This document shows positions 36,142-45,014 of a stretch of 64,000 bases of DNA, one piece after another. The stretch covers positions 248,001-312,000 of the forward strand of contig NZ_PYMH01000005.1 of the NCBI RefSeq assembly GCF_003025555.1, in the 5' to 3' direction. This stretch comes from Photobacterium lutimaris (GTDB lineage: Bacteria; Pseudomonadota; Gammaproteobacteria; Enterobacterales; Vibrionaceae). The notes below the pieces were generated by a model. That model did not search any database. It was not told the origin of the DNA and was given only the letters and a program-made list of their open reading frames with translations. Position numbers and translations under genes: made by a program. Numbering within the stretch: position 1 is the stretch's first letter; every line of letters begins with the position of its first letter.

Positions 36142-37488
36142 CTAGAGGTAATTCAACGCTGCTGCTTTGTCTCTATCGAACTCATTGAGAGTTTTACGGG
36201 CCAAATGGCGGAAGGGAATTGCCTTGATACATTCTTCGAATGGCATGATGGCAAACGCCCAGAACAGCGGCGCCTCGAAGAATTGGAGCAAGATTGCCAG
36301 CAGCGGTAATGATACCAACCATTGACCGGAGAAATTGATGACAAAGACGGCTTTGGTCTTGCCCAAGGCCCGCAAGGCGTGGCCGTGGACGGTATTATAG
36401 CCACGAACTAGGGGCAGAAAGATGTAGAGTGGGGCTATGATTGCCAAAGCTTGAAAGGTTTCCTGCTTCATTTCTGGATAGATGAACGGCAGGCATAAAC
36501 TGAGCACAAAGAACAAGCCGCAAGTGATGATAGACAGGATTACTGCAATTTTAATACTGGTATCAACATTTTCCCGCAGTTCATCAAGATTATTGGCCCC
36601 GATGGCTTGGCTGATCAGAATAGCCGTTGAATGGGCTGCCGCTGTTGTCATTTGGGTCCCCATGCGGATCCACGGCATAATCAAGGTGATGGCTACATAG
36701 GCGTAAAGAGTTAGTTGCGAGTAAAGCAGTTGGTAGATCGTTGCCCCGACCGCCAGCATAGCCATATTGGCCGCAATCGGAAAAATTTCGACAAAATGGC
36801 GCTTGGTAAGGTCAGCGAAATGACCGAGTTTCTCTGGCTTGCGCAGGGTGAACATGTCATCCAAATTGGCGCAGTAAGCAAGGAAACTGGTGCGTACCAC
36901 TATCGCGACTAAACTGCCTAATGCGGCCCCCGTAACACCAAAGCCAAATGAGTGGATCAGTAGGTAAGTTGCCACGGTATTGATTGGTAATTCAACCAGA
37001 TAGCCCTTAAAAGGAATCTTGGTTTTACCCAACCCATTGAAACCGGCAATCATGACTTGGGTGATGGCGCTGAACAGCAAGGTTAAGGTGGATATATTAA
37101 GGTAACCGACTGTTAATTTAAGCAATTCAGGGTCTTGGGTGATATAGCCAACCAATTGCTCTCCGAACACAAACAGCAACATCGAAAACAGCATTGCAAC
37201 ACCTAAGTTTATTGCTATTCCGCTTAGGATCGAGTCGCTCAGCGCGTCGGAGCGGCCTGAGCCATATGCCCGGCTGATCACCAACTGGGTGCCGTTTGCT
37301 AGCGCATTCTGAAAACCGAGCAGGAAAGCAACAATGGCAGTGGCAATACCAATGGCTGCAACAGGAGCTTCTCCAAGTGGTGAGATCAATACTGTGTCGA
37401 TCAATAACATCGACTGCATCAACAGTGCATTCATGGCCAATGGCCATGCCGTTGTGAGGTTTTTCTTAACAAATGGAGAGAGGTGCAA
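36142..37488 (-). CDS. MATE family efflux transporter
   Basis: A 448-residue inner-membrane protein with about 12 hydrophobic segments in two similar halves, each with the loop pattern of multidrug and toxin extrusion proteins (LLIDTVLISPLGEAPVAAIG in the first, AIGANNLDELRENV between TMs in the second). These exporters couple efflux of cationic compounds to Na+ or H+. The start is a TTG at 37488, with AAGGAG five bases upstream. Substrate unknown. Separate from the following amidohydrolase gene by about 110 bases. Confidence 0.85.
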   Translation of the reverse strand: MHLSPFVKKNLTTAWPLAMNALLMQSMLLIDTVLISPLGEAPVAAIGIATAIVAFLLGFQNALANGTQLVISRAYGSGRSDALSDSILSGIAINLGVAMLFSMLLFVFGEQLVGYITQDPELLKLTVGYLNISTLTLLFSAITQVMIAGFNGLGKTKIPFKGYLVELPINTVATYLLIHSFGFGVTGAALGSLVAIVVRTSFLAYCANLDDMFTLRKPEKLGHFADLTKRHFVEIFPIAANMAMLAVGATIYQLLYSQLTLYAYVAITLIMPWIRMGTQMTTAAAHSTAILISQAIGANNLDELRENVDTSIKIAVILSIITCGLFFVLSLCLPFIYPEMKQETFQALAIIAPLYIFLPLVRGYNTVHGHALRALGKTKAVFVINFSGQWLVSLPLLAILLQFFEAPLFWAFAIMPFEECIKAIPFRHLARKTLNEFDRDKAAALNYL

Positions 37489-37597
37489 GAGGGCTCCTTG
37501 GCTTAAAATGGTTATCAGAAGTCATGAATTGTATTATTATATTTCAATCTTTCTGCTAACTTCTAGAGCCTTCTTGCCGATTAATCGTTCCGATTTG

Positions 37598-38773
37598 TTA
37601 ATCGACCGCCATTTCACTTACGTTGCTATGTTTATCTTTAATCAATGCACAGAACAATTGACTCGCTGTGGCGATAAGTTCGTCCGGGAAGTCATAGTCG
37701 GGATTATGCAGCTGCGGATGTTGTTCACCGCTGCCAAGACAGAACAGTGCACCGGGCCATTTAGCCAGAAATTCCGCCACATCTTCCGACCACCGCATTG
37801 GCTCTTCAATAATATTGACCGGCAACGCTAGCAATCTGGCTTGGCGGATAACCTGCTGGCAATGTGGCTGTGAGTTGACCGCGGCATTGAACCATTCTTG
37901 CCACGATACTTCGAGGCCAAGCTGCTCTTGCTGGCACAGGGCAGCGATTTGTTGTTCGATAAGGGACTTCATGGCAAACAAGGTGTGGCTGTTATCGCTG
38001 CGCAGTGTCGCAAGTACTTTGGCATAACCCGGTGCGGTACCAAACCCGGTCTCCCCTTGAGCTGTTGCGGCAAGAGAGGCATGAACCACTGTGGTGAGTG
38101 TGAACACATCGGGAAACTGCTCTGGCAAGTGTTGGATCAGCTTGATGGCTTCCGTCATCGCTAAGGTTGGGGCTAAACCATCTTCGGGCTTGGCGGCATG
38201 GGAGGTTTTGCCAAACAGCTCGATAGTCACGCCGGTTGAGGCGCAAGCGAACGTGTTGGGCTTGATGACAAGCGTATTGAGCGGGTAACCGGGCAGGTTA
38301 TGGTAAGCAAAGACATTATCGATATGTTGCTGGGCGAGCCAGGGCTCTTGCAACATGGCTGCAGCGCCGGTGCCGGTTTCTTCTGCTGGTTGGAACAGTA
38401 ACAGGACTTTGCCTGTGATTGGTGGATGTAGGCAGAGGTATTTGGCGACCATCATCAAGGAAGCGGTATGTCCGTCATGGCCGCAGGCATGCATGATCCC
38501 CGAATGGCAGGAGGCATAATGGTGGCATGCTTGTTCATGGATCGGCAGGGCATCGAAATCGGCGCGAAACAGGCTGGTTTCACCGGGGTTATTGCTGTCG
38601 AATTTCACCACAATACCGTGGCCTCCGAGGTCAGTTTTAGGGGCAAGACCAAATTGACGCAGCTGTTGGCAGATCAGCGCTGCGGTTTGACGCTCATGGT
38701 GTGAAAGCTCTGGGTATTGATGAAGGAAATGGCGAAAGTTGATAGGGTCAAAGGAATCAATCGGCGTAATCAT
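37598..38773 (-). CDS. M20 family amidohydrolase / aminoacyl hydrolase
   Basis: A 391-residue zinc-dependent amidohydrolase. HQYPELSHHERQTA at the start, FRADFDALPI, HACGHDGHTASLMM (metal-binding His and Asp) and the EETGTGA acidic pair define the family, which removes acyl or indole-acetyl groups from amino acids. Internal dimerisation domain at about 170-290. ATG 38773 is preferred; the frame extends 20 codons further upstream without a start signal. A cytosolic enzyme with no export signal. Substrate unknown. Confidence 0.87.
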   Translation of the reverse strand: MITPIDSFDPINFRHFLHQYPELSHHERQTAALICQQLRQFGLAPKTDLGGHGIVVKFDSNNPGETSLFRADFDALPIHEQACHHYASCHSGIMHACGHDGHTASLMMVAKYLCLHPPITGKVLLLFQPAEETGTGAAAMLQEPWLAQQHIDNVFAYHNLPGYPLNTLVIKPNTFACASTGVTIELFGKTSHAAKPEDGLAPTLAMTEAIKLIQHLPEQFPDVFTLTTVVHASLAATAQGETGFGTAPGYAKVLATLRSDNSHTLFAMKSLIEQQIAALCQQEQLGLEVSWQEWFNAAVNSQPHCQQVIRQARLLALPVNIIEEPMRWSEDVAEFLAKWPGALFCLGSGEQHPQLHNPDYDFPDELIATASQLFCALIKDKHSNVSEMAVD

Positions 38774-38870
38774 AATTTTCTGTGCAGTGATAATGTATAA
38801 GTTGCATAGATTACGCCGATTTATTTTGAGCAAATGTGATAGTTATCTCAGGTATCCTGTTAGAAAGAAT

Positions 38871-39128
38871 TTATATGACATTTTTTCTAATAATCACAGG
38901 CATGTCATCTTTGCTCTCGTTAAAAATATCTATTCTCGTGTTGGTATTTTCTTTTATTGCTTCAATGACTTTTCCGAATAGGTAAAGTGGAATTGACAGC
39001 ATGGTTAAGAAAAATGCTAACTTAGCGATGCTTGGGGAAGCTAAACCAAAAAATCCCAAGCAAACACCAAGTGTTAGCACCAAATAACTTAAAATAGTCA
39101 AATGTGACACAGTATTAACACTATTCAT
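38871..39128 (-). CDS. Small two-TM membrane protein
   Basis: An 85-residue protein with two hydrophobic segments (about 8-30 and 35-58) and a charged C-terminal tail (KENTNTRIDIFNESKDD). I do not recognise it. It resembles in size and layout the small membrane protein at 42361-42591, on the other side of the alkyl-sulfatase gene, and may be a distant duplicate. AT-rich surroundings. Confidence 0.5.
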   Translation of the reverse strand: MNSVNTVSHLTILSYLVLTLGVCLGFFGLASPSIAKLAFFLTMLSIPLYLFGKVIEAIKENTNTRIDIFNESKDDMPVIIRKNVI

Positions 39129-39194
39129 TAGGCCCTCATACTTACATCCAAAATTTGTTATTTATGTGTGAATAATATAACCTGAAAAGTTCAT

Positions 39195-39965
39195 TTAAAT
39201 TTGATAGGTATACATTATCCGGTGGTCGCCATCTGCATAGTTGACTTTGTCAGACCAGTTAGCAAAATATCTAATGTTAGCGCGAGAGGTTATCTGATAT
39301 GAGATAGCTGCCTCGTGCATAAAACGTGTTTCTCCTGATAGTTCTCCCGAGGCTCCCATTAGAGACATAGGGTTATAGTTGAGCCAAATGTTATCTGTGA
39401 CATTATATCGACTATACATGCCAGCAAGCCCGTAAAAGCCTAATAAGTGATGCCCACCAATAGCCCCTTTTTCCGTCTCGATACGAGCGTTATTTTTATT
39501 TAGATCAACAACGGCACCCCCGATAGCAAGCATCGGATAAGCTTGAAAATTCCTGATTTCTGGCAAGGCTTGAATTAAGCCATAGGTACCGGTCCCAATG
39601 CCTGAATCAATGTTGTAATTCAAATCAAGATTGGTGCCAGTTCCTGTTTCGAGGCTTACTTCAAAATGACGATAGCGAAGTTCACTCACTGAATTATTAT
39701 TATCACTACGCCATCCGATAGATTCTCCACCGATACCTTTCATTTCAAAAATGTGCATGGCTTTTCTGTTTTCAATTCCAGGGTCATAAGCATGGCCTAA
39801 CATTAAATTAATACCTTTGTCGCCATAACCTACACCAAATTGAGAAAATACAGCCATCGGGTCGGACATATCTTGTAAAGTATCTGATTGTTGTGAAGCA
39901 AAGGCAGAGCATGATGATATGGCTGCAAAGATAGTCACGATTAAGTTGTTAGTATTTGTTTTCAT
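39195..39965 (-). CDS. Exported beta-rich hypothetical protein
   Basis: A 256-residue protein with a signal peptide (about 1-23, ending AFA). The mature part alternates polar and hydrophobic residues throughout (FGVGYGDKGINLMLGHAY, YRHFEVSLETGTG, EAAISYQITSRANIRYF), and ends MYTYQI, so an outer-membrane barrel of 8-10 strands is likely. Family not recognised. It lies downstream of the alkyl-sulfatase gene on the same strand, about 260 bases away. Confidence 0.6.
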   Translation of the reverse strand: MKTNTNNLIVTIFAAISSCSAFASQQSDTLQDMSDPMAVFSQFGVGYGDKGINLMLGHAYDPGIENRKAMHIFEMKGIGGESIGWRSDNNNSVSELRYRHFEVSLETGTGTNLDLNYNIDSGIGTGTYGLIQALPEIRNFQAYPMLAIGGAVVDLNKNNARIETEKGAIGGHHLLGFYGLAGMYSRYNVTDNIWLNYNPMSLMGASGELSGETRFMHEAAISYQITSRANIRYFANWSDKVNYADGDHRIMYTYQI

Positions 39966-40162
39966 TTATTCCTCTGCTTTTTACAGCCATTAGTACAAAG
40001 CGCATAATAAAAATCGCAACTAGGGATTGAATGAATCTTTTCACACGTTAAGCATTTGGCACGAATTATATATATGTTGATAAGTGAATGTTCATGCCGT
40101 TTACTTAAAATGTTTGTTTCACGAATAAATTCAAGGGTGTTACGATTTATGTACTTCACCAT
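39962..40162 (-). CDS. Possible small Cys-rich protein
   Basis: A 66-codon frame whose stop overlaps the start of the beta-rich protein gene. The second half has a Cys pattern (KCLTCEK, SCDFYYALC, TNGC) that could bind zinc. There is no ribosome site before ATG 40162, and the base composition is AT-rich, so this may be chance. The overlap with the next start is the main argument for coupling. Confidence 0.3.
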   Translation of the reverse strand: MVKYINRNTLEFIRETNILSKRHEHSLINIYIIRAKCLTCEKIHSIPSCDFYYALCTNGCKKQRNK

Positions 40163-40185
40163 AAATTATTACCATTTTGAAATAA

Positions 40186-40220
40186 GGGGGAGTCTACGAA
40201 CCTGGTGATGGCGCTCCCCC
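40186..40220 (-). terminator. Hairpin after the alkyl-sulfatase gene
   Basis: GGGGGAG (40186-40192) pairs with CTCCCCC (40214-40220) around a 21-base loop, nine bases past the stop on the minus strand, followed by TTATTTC. A moderate terminator candidate. Confidence 0.5.
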
Positions 40221-40228
40221 AGAAGCGA

Positions 40229-42229
40229 TTACTTTATGATTGGGACGATTTCAAAATTTTGAGAAAAATGTACCGATACACTTTTCAATTTATTAATTAC
40301 AGAAATGTCACCGTTCACGTTGACTTTCTTTTCTTTAATAAGTTGTTCGAGTGAAGCTTGCCCCGTGATAATTGCGATTAAATCAGCACGCTCAATTGAA
40401 AGCGTTAGATCAACATCGCTGATAGCTTTTTCAACTTGAAGCGGTGCTAGGTTCGCATTGCTGAATTCAACATAATGAACTTCATTTATCTCTGGGTGGA
40501 TAATGTTGAAGTTGAATGCCATATCAGCTGGAACCTTGCTGGCATCAACTGATACGGCCATGAAATCCAGGAACCCAGCAGTCGTCATTTGCGACATAAT
40601 GTCAGACGAAACCGCTTTTAGTGCTTCTGGAATATGATTGGTGCGAAGTTCTGAAGCGCCTTGTAAATAAGAGTTGCGCCATGCCATGGTCTCAGATTGG
40701 TAACCTTGCTGCTCCCAGCTATCAGCAAGCAATTCACGTGCTTTGGTATCTGAAGGATCACAATTGACGATATCGTTTAATAGTGTAGAGGCTTCTTGAT
40801 AGGCACCTTGATTAAAGTGATGTTGAGCTTGCTTATACACTGTGTCCGTACCTGCCGTTTGTACGTATAAGCATGAGCGTTCAACGTTGGTCAAAGGGTT
40901 GATGTTGGTTGGGTTCATGTCGTGATAACCTAAATACAGGTTAATCACACCACGCGCATTGTGGGAGTATGAACCGTGATAGCCGCGGCTAGCCCAAGTC
41001 TGTTGCTGTGAATCAGGAACAATTTGCTCTACCGCGCGACCAATGTCATTAATCTTCACCCCTTGGTTAGCAAGTCGTAATGTCTGGTTATGGATGAAGC
41101 CATAATTATCACGCTGCATGGTTAGGTATTCAGCGATTTCATTTTCGTCTGTACCGGGGTTGTTCCAAACCGGCGCTGAGTGGGCCGCATGGATGTTATC
41201 AACCTTATCCGCAAATCGAAGTTTTATTTCGGATAGATACTTGGTCCAGGCAAGTGAATCGCGGGTTTGTGCTCCGCGGAATGTGTAAATGTTATGTTGG
41301 CCGTCATAGGTCAACTCCGCAGTGTTGAGCGAGTTATAAGCTGGAACATAGTTGATCATCTCTGTAGGTGCTTCAGCTCCAGGCATATTGATGAATAACA
41401 TTTCCAAACCGTCTATAGTGATCGTTTCTTCACGGTCTTCAATGATCACTGTCGGCGGGATCAAGGTGATTTCACCTTTGGACATACCCATGCCGAGGGC
41501 ATTATCCACAACACCGTAAGCCGAGTCAGGCAAGGTGTTTCCATATTGATATTGCGCGCGACGGCCCATAGCGTTGCCTGCGAGTAGCCCTTCGCTAAGC
41601 AATTCTTCCATGAAGTCTTTTGGGGCAAAGACATCAACGCCTTCAGGCAGCTGACCATCCTCAAATAAGCCGCGGACGCCACCGTAATGATCCGGATGGG
41701 TATGGGAGTAGATAATGCCTGTAACTTTGTGTTCACCGTTGATTGCCGGCAGGTGCTGTTTGGCAAAGTCCCAAGCGGCAGAAGCTGCTTCTCTTGTGAT
41801 CAGTGGGTCATGGATGATGTAACCGTTATCAGAACGGTAAATTGTCATATTTGAAAGATCGGCACCTCGGATTTGGTAAATACCGTCTGTCACCTCATAC
41901 AGCCCCCCAGAGGCGTAGTTCATTGCCCCTTGGCGCCAAATTGAAGGATTTACCGTCTCAGGGCGATCACGACGGATGTCGTCTACTTCCAGATAGCCGC
42001 GTGAATTACGCAGTTCTGCTGCGCTATGCTCTCCAAAAGCAGCAATCAAACCACGTTCAGATCGTTCAAAGGCTGATGTGTCATGCCACGGTAGCGTTTT
42101 GTCTAACGCACTGTTGGCTTCGATGGTATGTTTTGTTGCTGGCTTACCTATGTACTCTAATGAATCATAATCAGCTGCTGCTGCACATGAGGTAACTGCA
42201 ATTGCGACAGACAATAGTGTTTTATTCAT
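40229..42229 (-). CDS. Exported alkyl sulfatase, MBL fold (SdsA / YjcS-like)
   Basis: A 666-residue enzyme with a signal peptide (about 1-19). The metallo-beta-lactamase domain (about 110-360) has the HTHPDHYGG zinc motif. A helical dimerisation domain (about 365-530, GYHGSYSHNARGVINLYLGY) and a C-terminal SCP2-like domain (about 540-666), thought to recruit aliphatic substrates, complete the alkyl-sulfatase plan known from SdsA1. It should hydrolyse alkyl sulfate esters, giving alcohol and sulfate, in the periplasm. Primary versus secondary alkyl preference is not decidable by eye. Not a glycosaminoglycan sulfatase: that family has a CxPSR motif, absent here. Confidence 0.92.
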   Translation of the reverse strand: MNKTLLSVAIAVTSCAAAADYDSLEYIGKPATKHTIEANSALDKTLPWHDTSAFERSERGLIAAFGEHSAAELRNSRGYLEVDDIRRDRPETVNPSIWRQGAMNYASGGLYEVTDGIYQIRGADLSNMTIYRSDNGYIIHDPLITREAASAAWDFAKQHLPAINGEHKVTGIIYSHTHPDHYGGVRGLFEDGQLPEGVDVFAPKDFMEELLSEGLLAGNAMGRRAQYQYGNTLPDSAYGVVDNALGMGMSKGEITLIPPTVIIEDREETITIDGLEMLFINMPGAEAPTEMINYVPAYNSLNTAELTYDGQHNIYTFRGAQTRDSLAWTKYLSEIKLRFADKVDNIHAAHSAPVWNNPGTDENEIAEYLTMQRDNYGFIHNQTLRLANQGVKINDIGRAVEQIVPDSQQQTWASRGYHGSYSHNARGVINLYLGYHDMNPTNINPLTNVERSCLYVQTAGTDTVYKQAQHHFNQGAYQEASTLLNDIVNCDPSDTKARELLADSWEQQGYQSETMAWRNSYLQGASELRTNHIPEALKAVSSDIMSQMTTAGFLDFMAVSVDASKVPADMAFNFNIIHPEINEVHYVEFSNANLAPLQVEKAISDVDLTLSIERADLIAIITGQASLEQLIKEKKVNVNGDISVINKLKSVSVHFSQNFEIVPIIK

Positions 42230-42360
42230 ATTGGTAGTCTCTTGGGTTGTATCATTAACTTTTCGGGAATACGCAACTTATATCTACAATAAGATATATT
42301 TTGCTTATGTGATTAAATTTTAAAGTGTTACAGATTTGGCTTGATAACGATTTGTCTAAT

Positions 42361-42591
42361 CTAGTTTAAAGTTTTTTTCTCATACACATGGTATTTATAC
42401 AAACCAATAATGACTCTGTAGATGGTAGCAATCAATAATATAAATCCGGCTACACTTCCGATAGGCGTTCCGAGGCCAAGCATCAACACAAGTGAGCTTA
42501 TTAATATAGTTATATTGGTCATAACCAATTGTAATTTGAATAACCGACTAGGTTGCAATGTGAAAATTGCTCTGCACATGGTTTTGCTCAA
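42361..42591 (-). CDS. Small two-TM membrane protein
   Basis: A 76-residue protein with two hydrophobic segments (about 20-45 and 48-66) and a short basic C-terminus (YHVYEKKTLN). Upstream of the alkyl-sulfatase gene on the same strand, 130 bases away. Similar in size and plan to the one at 38871-39128. Function unknown. Confidence 0.5.
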   Translation of the reverse strand: MSKTMCRAIFTLQPSRLFKLQLVMTNITILISSLVLMLGLGTPIGSVAGFILLIATIYRVIIGLYKYHVYEKKTLN

Positions 42592-42906
42592 TTTTATGAT
42601 ACATTAAATGCATATTTATTCTTGGCCTAAATTAGCGATCAAACTTATACGTAATAAATGTAATTACGTAAGCTAACTTAATCATATGAAACTGTTAGCA
42701 TTATTGATTTTAAAGAATAAAAAATTCCCCCGCAACAATGGCGGGGGCTGCCAACTGGCATTGCTAGGAATACTTTAGTTATTACATAATCAAGAATGTC
42801 GTATGCTCATAACAATGTTACGAGTTAAGCGGTTAACCTAACTTGGTCTATATCGATATTTGCTCCTCCGATGCTGTAGTGAAGCGTGTTTTAGCACCTT
42901 GTGAAA

Positions 42907-43099
42907 TTAAAATTGAGGTTCAACAATATCATTCCAACTGTATTTATACTCAAGAGTAAAGTCTTTCTGTATTTACACTTCCAAGTGCCTCAAATTGACT
43001 CACACCAAAGCCAATACGATAATCACCTGCGAAAGCTGCACGGGAGGTTAACGGATAACGAGTAATTAAAAATAAAAGTAGGCTGATTGATTTTTCCAT
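42907..43099 (-). pseudogene. Remnant of an outer-membrane beta-barrel protein
   Basis: From ATG 43099 a signal-like start (MEKSISLLLFLITRYPL) leads into AGDYRIGFGVSQFEALG, then stops after about 50 codons. In a second frame the DNA goes on as KDFTLEYKYSWNDIVEPQF and a stop; ending in Phe is typical of the last strand of a small outer-membrane barrel. So both ends of an OmpA-like barrel of perhaps 180 residues seem to survive around an internal deletion. Parent gene not identified. Confidence 0.5.
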
Positions 43100-43424
43100 A
43101 AGACGCCTGAATAAAATTGTTAGAAAAAATCTTGTTAAGATTTCATTAAGGGAAAAATTAATTTCTTATGTTATATGGCCATCATCTATTTATATAACTT
43201 TATATTTAGTTCTTGATGCCATGAAAAGGTGAAGTAAACATGTTCAAAACGCTTTAATTTTGTTTGATGTTTATTTTTGTGTTCGTGTTTTTATTTTGAA
43301 GTGATTTATTACAAATGACTAATGTTAGATATTAAATATTTGGTGAGAAAAATGGTTCGTATAGGTACACATTGCTATATTGCTTGTGGCAGTATTTATG
43401 GACGTGTCGCACTGTAGCGCTGAT

Positions 43425-43458
43425 CGGCACTAAGAGGGGGGTTGTGCCTTAGTGCCGT
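43425..43458. repeat. Inverted repeat
   Basis: CGGCACTAAG (43425-43434) and CTTAGTGCCG (43449-43458) are exact complements around a 14-base loop. It covers the end of the unknown fragment and may be its old terminator. Confidence 0.7.
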
Positions 43459-43618
43459 TAAGGCTCTGAAAAATATGGGAGCTCATACCGCCCCAGTTTT
43501 CCAAGATAAATTGGCGTTTGCTTTCAAGCCGTAGCTGAAGGGAGCGGTTATCGGCCTCTGATTGCTTCAACTGGTGCAACAGTTTGAAAGCAATCGCTTC
43601 GAGAGGTGAGCGATTAGG
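43430..43618 (-). pseudogene. C-terminal fragment of an unknown protein
   Basis: A 62-codon frame without a start, directly preceded in frame by two stops. It reads NRSPLEAIAFKLLHQLKQ, then helical segments to QFILENWGGMSSHIFQSL and a stop. Composition is that of a real, helical coding sequence. It resembles no family I can name. It lies 112 bases from the end of malY on the same strand and is probably what is left of a gene deleted from its 5' side. Confidence 0.45.
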
Positions 43619-43729
43619 TTATCAAAAATGAATGGTTAGTCACTGTGAATATTCTGTTGCGGAATAAAATTGTGAGGTAGCGATACTAACACTGATGTAT
43701 ATTGTATTGGCATCGCTATCTGGTTTGGG

Positions 43730-44902
43730 TTATGGATGAAGCTGCTTAATTGCTGTGATCAGGGCATCCAACCCGGCATCCACTTTGCTTTGTGGGCAAC
43801 CGACATTCAAGCGGATATAACCTTTTCCTTCGTCACCATAGGTATCACCACGCATGATCGCGACGTTGTGATTGTGAATAAGGATTCGTTGTAGGGCATC
43901 CATATCAATGTTCAGTGGATTGAGGTCAATCCAAGCCAAATAGGTTCCTTCTGGCACTTGGTAGTTAATTTCCGGGAATGCGTTGTTAAGGCGCTCAGCC
44001 ACCGTTATTAAGTTCTGCTGTAAGTAGCCCTTGAGTGCATCCAGCCACTCATCGCCTTGCTGGTAGGCGGCGATATGGGCGATAACGCCGAGAATAGAAG
44101 GTGATGATAACCCATGTGCCGCCTTGAGTTGTTTTAGGTACTGCTCTCGTGATGTCGCATCGGGGATAAAGGCATAAGCACCGGTCAGAGCCGGAATATT
44201 GAATGACTTTGAGCCTGAACTCACCAAGGCCCAATCCTTGTTCGTTGCGACTTCAGACCATGGAAGGTATTGGGAGTAAGCCATGTCCATATGAATATCA
44301 TCGGAGATCACCTTCACACTATGGCGCTGACAAATGTCAGCCATTCGCTCTAGTTCATTTCTGCGCCATACTCTGCCTGTCGGATTTTGCGGGCTGCAAA
44401 GCAAAAGGACTTTGCATTCTTGCCGCGCCGCTTGTTGTTCAAATTGCTTCCAGTCTATTTCATACCCCTGCGCGGTTTTGAGCAGCGGGCTTGGCAGCAA
44501 TTGGCGCTGGTTGGCTTCAAGCATATTTCCGAAAGCATCATAGGCTGGGGTGTGGACTAAAATGCCGTCACCTGGCTGACTCCACTGCGTAACGAGCTGG
44601 GAAATGATGTAGATCACTGACGGGCCGTAGACGAGGGCTTCTTGGTCAAGATCTGCCTGGTAGCGTTTGGTAAACCAACCCGTAACGGCTTGCTTGAAGT
44701 CGTCATGGTTCCAACGACTGTAACCCAGTACGCCATGGGTTAGGCGTTGTTGTAAGGCTTGTTGGATACAGGGGGCGGTTTCGAAATCCATATCGGAAAT
44801 GGTAAAGGGGAGTAAGTCGGCCTCACCAAAGCGATCTTGGACATAGTCCCACTGGGTACAGTAAGTGCCATAGCGGTTAACGGGAGTTGAGAAATCAAAC
44901 AT
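43730..44902 (-). CDS. malY: MalY-type pyridoxal-phosphate C-S lyase
   Basis: A 390-residue fold-type I PLP enzyme very close to E. coli MalY through its length: FGEADLLPFTISDMDFETAPC, GYSRWNHDDF, CSPQNPTGRVW, and the PLP Lys in SSGSKSFNIPALTGAY. MalY has cystathionine beta-lyase activity and, in E. coli, also binds and represses the activator MalT. ATG 44902 (MFDFS) matches the E. coli start and has GAGG upstream; a 6-codon longer version is unlikely. It follows malX, with two strong hairpins in the 112-base gap. No malT is visible in the window. Confidence 0.94.
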   Translation of the reverse strand: MFDFSTPVNRYGTYCTQWDYVQDRFGEADLLPFTISDMDFETAPCIQQALQQRLTHGVLGYSRWNHDDFKQAVTGWFTKRYQADLDQEALVYGPSVIYIISQLVTQWSQPGDGILVHTPAYDAFGNMLEANQRQLLPSPLLKTAQGYEIDWKQFEQQAARQECKVLLLCSPQNPTGRVWRRNELERMADICQRHSVKVISDDIHMDMAYSQYLPWSEVATNKDWALVSSGSKSFNIPALTGAYAFIPDATSREQYLKQLKAAHGLSSPSILGVIAHIAAYQQGDEWLDALKGYLQQNLITVAERLNNAFPEINYQVPEGTYLAWIDLNPLNIDMDALQRILIHNHNVAIMRGDTYGDEGKGYIRLNVGCPQSKVDAGLDALITAIKQLHP

Positions 44903-44922
44903 AAGTGCCTCGCAGAACAACG

Positions 44923-44987
44923 TATAAGACTGCGCTCTGATTAGGCAAAGCGCAGTCTTATACCGTGCGGGGAGTTGGGCTCCCCGC
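44923..44987 (-). other. Two stem-loops between malX and malY
   Basis: A 14-bp perfect stem (44923-44936 with 44949-44962) and a second, GC-rich stem (44967-44974 with 44980-44987). Neither is followed by a T run on the minus strand. They probably protect or attenuate the malXY message between the two genes. Confidence 0.75.
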
Positions 44988-45014
44988 CGATATAATGGTT
45001 TTGGCTGAGAAAGA

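Larger units (their letters stand above)
42592..43729. other. 1.1 kb region of gene remnants
   Basis: No intact gene. It contains AT-rich DNA, two decayed fragments on the minus strand (listed separately) and an inverted repeat near 43425-43458. It separates the alkyl-sulfatase locus from malY and looks like a site of past deletion. Confidence 0.6.

Noticed and set aside
40229..42229. Linking the alkyl sulfatase to the glycosaminoglycan locus as its missing sulfatase.
   Set aside because: It is an MBL-fold enzyme with HTHPDHYGG and SCP2-like domains, not a formylglycine sulfatase (no CxPSR), and lies about 9 kb away among unrelated genes.
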